Source: Chloroflexota bacterium (lineage in GTDB: Bacteria > Chloroflexota > Dehalococcoidia > Lucifugimonadales > UBA3495). Taken from it: DNA of 64,000 nt. The notes under the pieces were generated by a model. It had not been told where the DNA came from and searched no databases. It saw nothing but the letters and a program-made list of their open reading frames with translations. The stretch spans positions 46,424-110,423 of the forward strand of contig JAPPLU010000049.1 in assembly GCA_028874075.1 (NCBI GenBank), in the 5' to 3' direction. A program made the translations under genes and the position numbers. Of this stretch, positions 42,829-51,369 are shown piece after piece (position 1 is the stretch's first letter; each line of letters starts with the position of its first letter).

Positions 42829-42960
42829 AGCCCTTCTCCTTTGATCAGTTCTTTGCTTCCTCAAGTCTAGCACATCCTTAAATGAGACGACCTGCGAGTC
42901 GTAAAGCCACCATGCCGGCTTTCGCCGGTATGGCATTGTCAGAGATTCCTAACGCAACCC

Positions 42961-43314
42961 CTATCTGCTCCGGTCAATGATCGCCCTGCGGTGGGTACCC
43001 TCCCCAATTTTCCGGTCACCGTCGTAGGCTTCCACGTTGAAGTTCAGCCGATTGCGGTTTACCTCTACCAGCTCGGCGTGGGCGATGACTGTGGCGCCGA
43101 TGTCGGAAGGGGCCAGGTGACGCACGTTGACTTCAAACCCCACCGAGGTCTGGCCTTCCTCCAGGTAGGGGTCTACGGCCGCGATGGCCGCCCGTTCCAT
43201 CAGGCTGATCATGGACGGGGTGCTGAACTTGTCCACGTGGCCAGCCACGTTGTGTTCGCATACCAGGGTCTGGAGCTGACCCTTCAGGCCCGGGGCTATC
43301 TTCTCATTCAACAT
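42961..43314 (-). CDS. Hotdog-fold thioesterase family protein (FlK-like)
   Basis: A 117-residue hotdog-fold protein of the fluoroacetyl-CoA thioesterase-like group: STPSMISLMERAAIAAVDPYL contains the Thr and Glu of the active site, GQTSVGFEVNVRHLAPSDIG the central strand, and GEGTHRRAIID the C-terminal His region. It probably hydrolyses a small acyl-CoA. ATG 43314 follows AAAGGAGG at 10 bases; an earlier ATG at 43359 gives a non-conserved extension. The upstream gap carries an arm of the ATGGATAGACAGG repeat. Confidence 0.8.
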   Translation of the reverse strand: MLNEKIAPGLKGQLQTLVCEHNVAGHVDKFSTPSMISLMERAAIAAVDPYLEEGQTSVGFEVNVRHLAPSDIGATVIAHAELVEVNRNRLNFNVEAYDGDRKIGEGTHRRAIIDRSR

Positions 43315-43348
43315 TTGAGGGTTGCCTCCTTTCTGCTGCCGACTGAAG

Positions 43349-43371
43349 CATGGATACACAGGATAGACAGG
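43349..43371. repeat. Arm of ATGGATAGACAGG repeat family
   Basis: Contains CATGGATACACAGGATAGACAGG, related to the arms at 28321-28380 and 47475-47547. Confidence 0.5.
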
Positions 43372-43419
43372 CTGGTGGTAAATTACAAACCCAGCGCCCG
43401 GCCTTCAGGTCCAGCTTTC

Positions 43420-43448
43420 TTGAACGGCCCCCGGAATTGATATATGAT
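43420..43448 (+). promoter_or_regulatory. Sigma70-type promoter of argF
   Basis: TTGAAC at 43420-43425 and TATGAT at 43443-43448 lie 17 bases apart, with the gene starting 24 bases further on. Confidence 0.5.
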
Positions 43449-43471
43449 TGCGCCGCCGGAGTGAGGGAATA

Positions 43472-44395
43472 ATGCCAAGCGATCGTCATCTTTTGTCAGT
43501 AACCGACCTGAACGCACAGGAAACCGGTACCCTTATCGAGCGCGCGCTGCAAATGAAGGGACCCGACCAGGGAGGCACGGCCAGCGTCCTGTCGGGCAAG
43601 AGCGTTGCCCTGCTGTTTGAAAAGCCGTCCCTGCGCACCAAGGTAAGTTTCATGGTGGGAATCCAGGAGATGGGAGGTTACTCCTTTTACCTGGGGCCCG
43701 ACGAAGTGGGGCTTGGGACGCGGGAGCCGGTGTCGGATGTGGCCCGAGTATTGTCCGGTTACGTTGACTGCATCGTGGCCCGGGTCGACTCCCACCGGAG
43801 CCTGGAGGAACTTGCCGAATACGGAACCGTGCCGGTGATTAATGCCCTGTCGGACTGGGAACATCCCTGCCAGATAATGGCCGACCTGCTGACGGTGGCA
43901 GAACACCAGGGAGACTTGGCTGGGCGCAAGCTGGCCTTCATCGGCGACGGCAATAACGTGGCTCGCAGCCTTTGCCTGGCCCTGCCCACCGTGGGAATGG
44001 ACTTCTCCATAGCCTCGCCCCTGGGGTACATGCTGGAAAGGGAAACGCTGCAGAAGGCCAGAGAGATTGGCGGGCGGCAGGAGGGGATAGAGTCCCTGAG
44101 AAATCCGGTGGATGCGGTGAAGGAGGCGGACGTAGTCTATACCGACGTGTGGACCAGCATGGGCGACGAGGCGGAACGCTACGCGCGGCTGGAGGCATTC
44201 CAGGGCTACACAGTGGACCCGGAGTTGATGCGCCAGGCCAAGCCCACCGCCAGCCTTATGCACGATATGCCAGCCCACTACGGAGAGGAAGTGCCGCCCG
44301 GGATGCTGGAGCACCCCCAGTCGGTAGCCTACGTCCAGGCCCACAACCGCAAACACGCCCAGAAGGCCGTGCTCGAGTTCCTGCTCAGTCAATAG
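43472..44395 (+). CDS. argF: Ornithine carbamoyltransferase
   Basis: A 307-residue transcarbamylase that makes citrulline from ornithine and carbamoyl phosphate. The carbamoyl-phosphate motif reads FEKPSLRTKVSF, with HPCQIMADLLT and DVWTSMGDEAE further on. The ornithine motif usually written HCLPAHRGEE reads HDMPAHYGEE, so the substrate Cys is replaced by Asp; a different amine substrate or a lineage variant is possible. GAGGGAA precedes ATG 43472. No other arginine gene is adjacent. Confidence 0.85.
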   Translation: MPSDRHLLSVTDLNAQETGTLIERALQMKGPDQGGTASVLSGKSVALLFEKPSLRTKVSFMVGIQEMGGYSFYLGPDEVGLGTREPVSDVARVLSGYVDCIVARVDSHRSLEELAEYGTVPVINALSDWEHPCQIMADLLTVAEHQGDLAGRKLAFIGDGNNVARSLCLALPTVGMDFSIASPLGYMLERETLQKAREIGGRQEGIESLRNPVDAVKEADVVYTDVWTSMGDEAERYARLEAFQGYTVDPELMRQAKPTASLMHDMPAHYGEEVPPGMLEHPQSVAYVQAHNRKHAQKAVLEFLLSQ

Positions 44396-44494
44396 CTCTT
44401 CTACGAAGGGCACAGTAAAGCACAATAGACGGATGGCCCGATTTACCGAGCACTCTCCGGGTACTTTGGCGAAGATATTTGGGGTTCAGGGTTT

Positions 44495-45970
44495 ATGGTT
44501 CAGGAAAGTAATATTGCCGATAACTTAGGCGAACAACCGGAGGCGACGCTGCCCATTGTGGCCGTCGTGGGGCGGCCCAACGTAGGGAAGTCTTCGCTGT
44601 TTAACCGCATCCTTTCGCGGCGCCACGCCATCGTTTCCGACGTGGCGGGGACCACCCGCGACCGCCTGATGTCGGAAGTGGAGTGGGATGACTACCGGTT
44701 TATCCTGGTTGACACCGGGGGACTGGAATCAGCTCCGGAGGGCCACATTCGGCAGATGGTGCAGGAACAGGCGGACATGGCCATGGCCGGCGCCGACGTC
44801 ATTGTCTTTGTTACCGACGCCGCCGACGGAATGACCGCTACCGACCTGGAGATTGCCGACCGGCTGCGGCGGGCCCGCAAGCCGGTAATCCTGGCTGTCA
44901 ACAAGATAGATAACGACCGCCGGGAAGTGGACGCAGCCGAGTTTTACCAGATAGGCCTCGAAGAAACGGTAATGATCAGCGCCTATCACAACTACGGCAT
45001 CTACGACCTGATGGACCGGGTGGTATTTCACCTGCCCGCCCCGGCCTACTTCCCGCCACAGGATGAAGACGACGAATGGGACGACGAGTTCGATGACGAT
45101 GACTTCTTGGATGGTGTCTCCGCTCGTACTGAGCTTGTCGAAGGACCGCCGGCGGCGGCCACCGAAATGCGGTTGGCCATCGTGGGGCGTACCAACGTGG
45201 GCAAGTCCATGCTGCTGAACGCCATCCTGGGTCAGGAACGTTCCATCGTCAGCGACGTGGCCGGCACCACCCGGGACGCGCTGGATACCCAGATGACCTA
45301 CCTGGACCGTCCCGTCACGCTCATCGACACCGCCGGTATTCGACGGCCCGGACAGGTTCAGCCAGGCATCGAAAAGTACAGCGTGCTGCGGTCCGTGAAC
45401 GCCGTCAGCCGCGCCGACATCACCCTGGTGATTACCGACGCTTCGGAACTGGCCACCGCCCAGGACGCCCACATATCCGGGCTGGCCTGGGACCTGTGCA
45501 AGGGCATCATAGTGGTGGTCAACAAGTGGGACCTGGTGCCGGAGAACAACCGGTGGGCACGGGAAGAAGCCATCGTCCGCATACAGGACCGGTTCCATTT
45601 TATGCCCTACGTGCCAATCTGCTTCACCTCGGCCCTGAACCGGCAGGGAATTACCACCCTGATGAACACCGCCATTGAGTTGTGGAACGAGCGGATGCGG
45701 TGGATACCGGGGCGGGACCTGCAGTACCTGCTGGCCGAAGCCCTCTCGGAGCATCACCCGCCGCCGGTAAAGGGCAAGGGCATCCGGCGTGGCGAGTTCC
45801 TGCGCATTACCAGGGTCAACCAGGTGGGGGTGAACCCGCCCACTTTCCTGTTCTCCTGCAACAACCCCAGGCTGGTACATTTCACCTACCAGCGGTACCT
45901 GGAAAACCGCATCCGCGAGCGGTTCCGGTTCGACCACACCCACCTGAAGCTGGTGTTCCGACGACGATGA
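44495..45970 (+). CDS. der: Ribosome-assembly GTPase Der (EngA)
   Basis: A 491-residue protein with two GTPase domains and a C-terminal KH-like domain. First G domain: GRPNVGKSS, DTGG, NKID; second: GRTNVGKSM, DTAG, NKWD. It acts in 50S subunit maturation. The linker between them is long and strongly acidic (DEDDEWDDEFDDDDF) and then contains the translation of an inserted dispersed DNA repeat at 45121-45146. The gene ends in an ATGA overlap with plsY. Confidence 0.93.
   Translation: MVQESNIADNLGEQPEATLPIVAVVGRPNVGKSSLFNRILSRRHAIVSDVAGTTRDRLMSEVEWDDYRFILVDTGGLESAPEGHIRQMVQEQADMAMAGADVIVFVTDAADGMTATDLEIADRLRRARKPVILAVNKIDNDRREVDAAEFYQIGLEETVMISAYHNYGIYDLMDRVVFHLPAPAYFPPQDEDDEWDDEFDDDDFLDGVSARTELVEGPPAAATEMRLAIVGRTNVGKSMLLNAILGQERSIVSDVAGTTRDALDTQMTYLDRPVTLIDTAGIRRPGQVQPGIEKYSVLRSVNAVSRADITLVITDASELATAQDAHISGLAWDLCKGIIVVVNKWDLVPENNRWAREEAIVRIQDRFHFMPYVPICFTSALNRQGITTLMNTAIELWNERMRWIPGRDLQYLLAEALSEHHPPPVKGKGIRRGEFLRITRVNQVGVNPPTFLFSCNNPRLVHFTYQRYLENRIRERFRFDHTHLKLVFRRR
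45121..45146. repeat. CTTCGACAAGCTCAG-type repeat inside der
   Basis: The DNA reads CGTACTGAGCTTGTCGAAGG, a form of the widespread bacterial repeat usually found between genes. It is in frame and adds about nine residues to the linker of Der. A shorter relative lies at 58083-58101. Confidence 0.6.
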
Positions 45971-46707
45971 AGGGCTATATGACCCCGTCGGCGCTGAGTT
46001 CGCTGATCGCCGTGCCACTGTTATTGGCGGCTTCGGTGGCGGCGCTGCTCACCCTGTCGGACGCGCCCACCCTTTACCGGTACGCCGCCGTCCTGCCCCT
46101 GGCCTACGTCATGGGAGCGCTGCCCTGGGGCTACGTGGTGCTGCTGATGCACCGGGGAATCGACATCCGCGATTACGGCAGCGGGCGGACCGGTGTGTCC
46201 AACGCCCTGCGCACCGCCGGATACAAGCTGGCGGGACTGGTGCTGGCGCTGGACCTGCTAAAGGGTATTGCGGCAGTGCTGCTGGCCAGGGCGCTGATCG
46301 GCGACCCGACGGCGGAAGTGGCGGCCGGCCTGATGGCCCTGGTGGGCCACAACTGGCCGGTGTTCCTGGGTTTCCGGGGTGGTCGGGGCATCGCGCCGGG
46401 CCTGGGCGGCCTGGCGGTGATGTCGCCCCTGTCGGCCATCTGCGGCGTGGTCGTATTCCTGCCCGTTTGCATCTTCACCCGCTACCTGTCCTTGGGTTCA
46501 ATGCTGGGCGTTGGGGCGGCCTGCCTGGCGCTGGTGGCGCTGATGATGGTGGGCTTCAACCCGCTGGGCGGCATATCCAACCTGTACTTAGTGTACGGGC
46601 TGCTGGGCGGGTCGGTGATAATCTGGCAGCACCGGGACAACATCCAGCGGCTGGTCAACGGAACCGAGCGGAGGATAGGCACTCCGGCGGCGCCGATTGA
46701 GCAGTAG
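45967..46707 (+). CDS. plsY: Glycerol-3-phosphate acyltransferase PlsY
   Basis: A 246-residue inner-membrane acyl-phosphate:glycerol-3-phosphate acyltransferase, the first step of phospholipid synthesis. Motif 1 reads YGSGRTGVSNALRTAG (usually GSGNPGATN) and motif 2 GHNWPVFLGFRGGRGIAPGLG; both are slightly unusual but in the right places, with six or seven membrane helices. It begins at ATG 45967, overlapping der by four bases. Upstream in-frame sequence is a shadow of der. Confidence 0.87.
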   Translation: MKGYMTPSALSSLIAVPLLLAASVAALLTLSDAPTLYRYAAVLPLAYVMGALPWGYVVLLMHRGIDIRDYGSGRTGVSNALRTAGYKLAGLVLALDLLKGIAAVLLARALIGDPTAEVAAGLMALVGHNWPVFLGFRGGRGIAPGLGGLAVMSPLSAICGVVVFLPVCIFTRYLSLGSMLGVGAACLALVALMMVGFNPLGGISNLYLVYGLLGGSVIIWQHRDNIQRLVNGTERRIGTPAAPIEQ

Positions 46708-46736
46708 GGATAACGCCCTCATCACCCCCAGCCTGA

Positions 46737-46756
46737 CCTTCCCCGTCAAGGGAAGG
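46737..46756. terminator. Candidate terminator between plsY and cinA-like gene
   Basis: CCTTCCC/GGGAAGG 7-bp stem with a 6-nt loop between two convergent genes. No T tract is present. Confidence 0.4.
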
Positions 46757-46775
46757 AAGGGATCAATGCAACCGT

Positions 46776-47267
46776 TTAGCCGCGGGACTCCCGCACGCAC
46801 TCCTCCAGCAGGTCCAGCGCTGCCTTGGCGAAGACCCACATGTTGTCCTCGCGATTGTCGTCGCCCGTTTCCACGGTGATGGCCTTCTCCACCGGGCCCG
46901 CAACGGCGATACAGGCGTGGCCGGCCGAGTCGCCATAGCGATTGCCGGTGGGCCCGCTGGCGCCGGTTTCGCTGACGGCCCAGGTGGTGCCCAGCCGCTC
47001 ACGGATGGTGCGCGCATTGAGCTGGGCGTAGGGCTCGCTGCTGGCGCGGATGCCCTCCATGGCCGACTCGGGCACATCCAGCAGGCCCTGCTGGCCGGTG
47101 CGCGTGTAGACCACAGCGCCACCAACATAGTAGGCCGACGCGCCAGGCACGGCCACCAGCGTGGCGGAAATCAGGCCGCCGCAGCTGGACTCGGAGACAG
47201 ACAGGGATTCTCCCGTCTCCTTCAGCAAGGCTCCTATGGACTCGGACAGGGAAGTCAGGTCCGGCAT
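46776..47267 (-). CDS. CinA-C-family protein (nicotinamide-nucleotide amidase-like)
   Basis: A 163-residue stand-alone CinA-C/PncC-like domain: SVSESSCGGLISATL, VPGASAYYVGGAVVYT, and SETGASGPTGNRYGDSAGH. Unlike the paralogue at 20518-21000 it keeps the SxSxGGL signature, so it is the better candidate for active NMN deamidation. AAAGGAG precedes the ATG. It lies 13 bases after a very small membrane-protein gene, which is probably in the same transcript. Confidence 0.83.
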   Translation of the reverse strand: MPDLTSLSESIGALLKETGESLSVSESSCGGLISATLVAVPGASAYYVGGAVVYTRTGQQGLLDVPESAMEGIRASSEPYAQLNARTIRERLGTTWAVSETGASGPTGNRYGDSAGHACIAVAGPVEKAITVETGDDNREDNMWVFAKAALDLLEECVRESRG

Positions 47268-47280
47268 ACTCTTACTCCTT

Positions 47281-47454
47281 TTAGTCGCGAAAAGTTCTTC
47301 TGAACCGCAAAACGAAGATGACCACCAGGGCCGACACTAGCACTACCAGGAACACGGCGCCGGATATTCGCCCCGGCGCCCAGGCCTGGATCAGCGCAAA
47401 AGCCACAATGAACATCAGCGGTATTCCCAGCCACAGCGCGTGACTCCGGTGCAT
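47281..47454 (-). CDS. 57-residue two-helix membrane protein
   Basis: A short frame starting ATG 47454 on the minus strand and ending TAA at 47281-47283. It encodes 57 residues with two hydrophobic stretches, LGIPLMFIVAFALIQAW and GAVFLVVLVSALVVIFVL, and a basic end RFRRTFRD, the layout of a hairpin membrane protein with positive charge inside. AGAGG lies six bases before the ATG. It leads directly into the cinA-like gene. No family is recognised. Confidence 0.6.
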   Translation of the reverse strand: MHRSHALWLGIPLMFIVAFALIQAWAPGRISGAVFLVVLVSALVVIFVLRFRRTFRD

Positions 47455-47474
47455 CTCTAGCCTCTGGCTCTAAT

Positions 47475-47547
47475 CATGGATATACAGGATGAACCTGTAG
47501 CAGGTCAAGATTCTCTGTTCCGGCCAACGTCATACCGTCTATCCACG
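47475..47547. repeat. Palindromic intergenic repeat (ATGGATAGACAGG family)
   Basis: Imperfect inverted arms CATGGATATACAGGAT (47475-47490) and ATACCGTCTATCCACG (47532-47547), related to the copies at 28321 and 43349. Confidence 0.5.
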
Positions 47548-47557
47548 TTTGAATTCA

Positions 47558-48601
47558 TCAATCCAGGGTTGGATCAAGGATCACCTTGCCCAGGGGTTCG
47601 TTGCTGTCCACCAGCTTGTGGGCTTCCACGGCCTGGGACAGGGGCAAGGTGCGGTCGATAAGAACCTGGAACTCGCCCCTGGCCGTCTGAGCCAGGGATT
47701 CTTCCAGTTCGGCTCGGCCCTCGGCGCCCAGGCCGCTCATCACCTGCAGGCGACGCTGGTAGAGTTTCTTCAGGTCAAGGGTCACCATGCCGCCGCCGTG
47801 AGCGCCCACGGTTACCAGGCGGCCGCCCCGGGCCATGCTGTTGAAGGCGCCGTCCCACTGGGTAGGGTCTCCCACGTTCTCGAAGACCGCATCCACGCCC
47901 CGGCCGCCAGTAATGCGCATCACCTCGGCCTCCAGGTCGTCGCGCCGGTAGTTGACGCCGTGCTGGGCGCCCAGGTCCAAACCCACGGCCACCCGTTCGT
48001 CGGCCCCGGCTCCGGCAATGATGTTGGCGCCGATGGTGCGGGCCACCTGGACGATGCAGCTCCCCAGGCCTCCGGCCGCGCCCATAACCAGGGCCCAATC
48101 CCCCGCCCGCAGGTTGGTCAGGCGGGTCTGGGCAATGGCCAGGGGGAAGTGGCGGGCCACCACGGTAGCTTCGCCATAGGACAGGCCGTCGGGGATGGTA
48201 ACGCAATTGGATGCCGGCACCTTAACGTACTCCGCGTAACCGCCCCACAGGTGAATGCCAAGCATCCGGCGGTTTGCGCATTGATAGGGGTGCCCCGAAT
48301 CGCACTGTTCGCAGGCATTGCAGTGAATCCCCTGGGAAATGGCCACCCGTTCCCCAACCCTGGGGGACTCGACACCCTCGCCGGTTTCAGCCACCTCACC
48401 GGCCGGGTCGTTGCCCAGCACCAGCGGCAGGATGGCCCCGTAGCCGCCGCCGTCCTCGCGAACCTGCAGGTCCAGGGTGCGGTTGACGGATACAGAGTGC
48501 ACCTTGACCACCACTTCGCCCGGGCCGGGGCTAGGAGCGGATGGGTCCTCCCACTGCATAACCTCGGGTTCTCCGAACCGGTGGATGACCATTGCTTTCA
48601 T
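47558..48601 (-). CDS. Zinc-containing MDR-family dehydrogenase
   Basis: A 347-residue medium-chain dehydrogenase. Structural-zinc cysteines are complete in CNACEQCDSGHPYQC; the catalytic region has LGNDPAGEVAET in place of the GHE motif. VMGAAGGLGSCIVQVARTIG is the nucleotide-binding motif. It resembles the 3025-4053 enzyme in layout but is not a close copy. AGGAG precedes the ATG. A quinone- or enoyl-type reductase role is possible; substrate unknown. Confidence 0.85.
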   Translation of the reverse strand: MKAMVIHRFGEPEVMQWEDPSAPSPGPGEVVVKVHSVSVNRTLDLQVREDGGGYGAILPLVLGNDPAGEVAETGEGVESPRVGERVAISQGIHCNACEQCDSGHPYQCANRRMLGIHLWGGYAEYVKVPASNCVTIPDGLSYGEATVVARHFPLAIAQTRLTNLRAGDWALVMGAAGGLGSCIVQVARTIGANIIAGAGADERVAVGLDLGAQHGVNYRRDDLEAEVMRITGGRGVDAVFENVGDPTQWDGAFNSMARGGRLVTVGAHGGGMVTLDLKKLYQRRLQVMSGLGAEGRAELEESLAQTARGEFQVLIDRTLPLSQAVEAHKLVDSNEPLGKVILDPTLD

Positions 48602-48643
48602 GGTGCGCTCCTGTTGCTGTAGGCGAATGCCGGTGAAATGCCG

Positions 48644-50470
48644 CTAGGGGCTGTAACCGCTGCTGACGCCGGGCCCCTCGCGCACCGGCCTGGGCTGCTC
48701 CCAGTAACTGAGGGCCGACCATTCCATGTTCTCCAGCATCAGTCCCACGTCCTGGTAGGCCTGCACATGGCCCAGCTGGCTTTGGAGATAACCGTATTCT
48801 TCCAGCAGCACTGTCAGACGCTGGGGAGCTTCTGAACCGCCCGTGCCGTAGCCGCCGTCGTCCAGGCTGGCAAAAATGTCGGCGGACAGGCCGGTAATGG
48901 CGCCCAGCCGCAGCATTGGGTCCTGAAGCTGGCTGAAGTCCTCCCGCCACGCGCCGGAAACCACGTCGTACTGCTCCCTGGACACCCCGGTGATGGGTTC
49001 CACCCACCTAATTTCAATGTCGCCCAGGCGGGCGGTGGCGGCATTCCTGCCGGCCACCTGGGGAGTGAGCTGCACCTCGTAAAAGACAGTGGTCGCAGTC
49101 CCTGCGGGAATCTCGGCGAACTCCCTGCGGTTCTGGGTGAAAGTGGCGTCGGGGGTTACCCGGTTTTCGTAGCCTACAATGCGCCAGTGGCTCACCATCT
49201 CCGGGTTCCAGACAACCTGGGCCCTGGCCTGGTCGGCGAAGGGGTTGGTGATACGGTCCCAGTTGGCCAGGCCGAAGGTGACCTCTGCGTGCTGCGGGGT
49301 TTCAAAGTAGCGGTACCAGCCATTGCCGAACTGGGCGATCTGCTCCAGCAGGTGGTCGTTGCCGTCTATTCCCACGCCGATGGTGACGATGCGGATGGGG
49401 TTGACGCGGGAATACTCGCTGTCCTGTCCCACGTTGTGGAGAATGCCGAAGGGGTCGGTGGCGTTGACGTTGGCCACGCCGTCAGAGAACAGGATGACGT
49501 AGTTGACGGCTTCAGGATTGTCGTTGCGGGCCTGGTTGGCGAGCCACAAGGCCTCGTCCAGACCGGCCTGGACGTTAGTTGAACCACCAGCCCTCAGGCT
49601 GGTGATTTCCCGATTTGACCTTGCCGACCTTGGCGAAGTGTGGTCTTGAACAAAGGTGACATTTTCTTCGAACTTCACCACGGCAACCCGGTCCCGGTCG
49701 CGCAAGTTGTCAAGAATGGTCTGGACCGCCCTCTCGGCAATTGCTATGCGGTTGCCTTCTCTCATTGATCCGGAAGTGTCCAGAACCAGGGTAACATTCA
49801 CTAGCCGGCGCTTCTGGGCGTCCGGGGCCTGGATGCCCACCCGGGCTAGGTGCATTCCCTGGGTGTCCGGGTGCTGAAATACCTCGGTGTGAACGGCGAA
49901 CTCGTCGGACCGGCTGGCCCTGGGGTAACCGTAGTTCAGGGAGTTTATCCACTCCTCGGCACGCACGTCGGCCGGGTCAATCTGGTAGCCGTCCTGGGTC
50001 TCCTGCAGGGCCCGCTGGAAAGAGGCCCGGTCCGTATCCAGGCTGAATGTGGAGACCGGGTCCAGGGATGAGCTGACCAGGGGCTGGGGGCCGGTGGTAG
50101 CCGTATCCCGGGGGATGTTCCTGGGGCCGCGCCTGGCGGCCGTGTTGGGAGAGTCGGGCTGGCCCGACTGCGCGCTCTGGGAGGCCGGAGATGATGACTG
50201 GGATTGGGCGGGTGCGCTGGCCGGCTGGCTTTGTTGTGCCGGCGCTGACTCCATCATTGGGGCGGGAGCTGCGGGCTGTTGCGCCGGGGCCGCTGGCTGG
50301 GGTACCGCTCTGGATTGGGGTACTGATGCAGGTTCGGGGGCCCGCTCCGCTACGGGCCGTTCGGGTTCGGCAGCCCCGCAGGCCACGCTCAGCAGCAGAA
50401 ACGCGGCGCCCAGGCTGGCTGACAATCCTTTAAAACCACTGACTGAGCGCCATACATTTTTCCTCTTCAC
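48644..50470 (-). CDS. VWA-domain lipoprotein (YfbK-like)
   Basis: A 608-residue lipoprotein. The signal ends in LLLSVAC, a good lipobox. A ~100-residue linker rich in Pro, Ala, Gln and Ser follows. The YfbK-type N-terminal region is STFSLDTDRASF, the von Willebrand A domain has the MIDAS motif DTSGSM near residue 230, and the C-terminal part matches the DUF3520-like end. GTG 50470 with GGAGGAG upstream is the start; the longer frame to 51091 is a shadow of two small genes. Adhesion or envelope-complex role is inferred. Confidence 0.85.
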   Translation of the reverse strand: MKRKNVWRSVSGFKGLSASLGAAFLLLSVACGAAEPERPVAERAPEPASVPQSRAVPQPAAPAQQPAAPAPMMESAPAQQSQPASAPAQSQSSSPASQSAQSGQPDSPNTAARRGPRNIPRDTATTGPQPLVSSSLDPVSTFSLDTDRASFQRALQETQDGYQIDPADVRAEEWINSLNYGYPRASRSDEFAVHTEVFQHPDTQGMHLARVGIQAPDAQKRRLVNVTLVLDTSGSMREGNRIAIAERAVQTILDNLRDRDRVAVVKFEENVTFVQDHTSPRSARSNREITSLRAGGSTNVQAGLDEALWLANQARNDNPEAVNYVILFSDGVANVNATDPFGILHNVGQDSEYSRVNPIRIVTIGVGIDGNDHLLEQIAQFGNGWYRYFETPQHAEVTFGLANWDRITNPFADQARAQVVWNPEMVSHWRIVGYENRVTPDATFTQNRREFAEIPAGTATTVFYEVQLTPQVAGRNAATARLGDIEIRWVEPITGVSREQYDVVSGAWREDFSQLQDPMLRLGAITGLSADIFASLDDGGYGTGGSEAPQRLTVLLEEYGYLQSQLGHVQAYQDVGLMLENMEWSALSYWEQPRPVREGPGVSSGYSP

Positions 50471-50664
50471 CTTATCCTCCTCCACTTCGCTGCCGGCTCG
50501 GTCGAGGTTTCCTGTTCCCGACTCTTGCTCCGCAGGGCCTTGACCTCGGAATGTTGCAATTGTAGGAACCGATTCTCCAGCAGTTTCCGGTACAAGTATA
50601 TTGCTGGTGGAGCCAATTTTAGAAGGACCTGCCCCTCTCCTTCCTGTACTTCGCCAATCTTCTC

Positions 50665-50919
50665 TCAATTTCTGGGCGGCACTATGGCCGCGACCACAAC
50701 TGGCATGGCCGCAAAGACGGCAATGGCCGCCAGCCTGGCCAGTGGCCCGCCAAACACGGTGCTCGCCGCCCAGATGGCGCCGAAGGCCACGATGCCGATG
50801 AGCAGCCCGATGAGGATGATCATGTTGGGCTGACGGTTTTTGTTGATGGCAAGCTGGCGGGCGCCGAAATAGCTTCCGGCGAAAATTATGAACAGGACTA
50901 TGGCGGCCGGAATGATCAA
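50665..50919 (-). CDS. Small three-helix membrane protein
   Basis: An 84-residue hydrophobic protein with three membrane helices (IIPAAIVLFIIFAGSYFG, MIILIGLLIGIVAFGAIWAA, LAAIAVFAAMPVVVAAIV) and a short basic loop. Start is TTG 50919 with GGAG about seven bases upstream. No family is recognised. It sits between the VWA lipoprotein and the 50944 gene in the same orientation. Confidence 0.6.
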   Translation of the reverse strand: MIIPAAIVLFIIFAGSYFGARQLAINKNRQPNMIILIGLLIGIVAFGAIWAASTVFGGPLARLAAIAVFAAMPVVVAAIVPPRN

Positions 50920-50943
50920 GGGGAACTCCCTGCAACCCTGGCT

Positions 50944-51369
50944 CTAACCCTGGTCTTTGAAGCGGACCATGAAACTGGCCTCGCCCAGGGGTGTGCCGTC
51001 CAGCAGTATGGCGGCGACGTGGGTGCCGGCCCGCTGAACCGGAATGCGAAAGGTCTTGATCCACCGTTGGAAGAGGATGCCGTCCTCCCACTCGATGGCC
51101 TGGGGGGGCGGCGTGTCCAGGGGAATGCCCGGGGCCTTGATGGCCACCATCAGATGATGGGCGCCCGGGGTGGCTCCCGCAATGCAGAAGGCCAGGTTCA
51201 CATCCACCTGGGCCAGGATGGGTGTTTCGGGACCGGGCGTTTCCGCCGGGTGTGGCAGTTCAACCAGGTCGATTATTCCCTTGAAGGTGAGTTCGTCGTC
51301 GTCACCCGTTTCCGTGTCGTGGCAAAACAGGGCGTACTTGAGATAGGGATCGGCTGCGTTGTTGGTCAA
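50944..51369 (-). CDS. DUF6941-like protein
   Basis: A 141-residue cytoplasmic beta-rich protein. DPYLKYALFCHDTETGDDDE, FKGIIDLVELPH and VDVNLAFCIAGATPGAH match the general pattern of DUF6941 proteins (a small sensor-like fold of unknown function). Start is TTG 51369 with AAAGGAG seven bases upstream. The family assignment is tentative. Confidence 0.5.
   Translation of the reverse strand: MTNNAADPYLKYALFCHDTETGDDDELTFKGIIDLVELPHPAETPGPETPILAQVDVNLAFCIAGATPGAHHLMVAIKAPGIPLDTPPPQAIEWEDGILFQRWIKTFRIPVQRAGTHVAAILLDGTPLGEASFMVRFKDQG

Noticed and set aside
45682..45966. A longer plsY starting inside der
   Set aside because: The upstream part is the off-frame translation of der; the ATG at 45967 overlaps the der stop in the normal ATGA manner.
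50471..51091. N-terminal extension of the VWA lipoprotein to an 815-residue protein
   Set aside because: The lipoprotein signal begins at GTG 50470 and the extension is the shadow of two small minus-strand genes in other frames.
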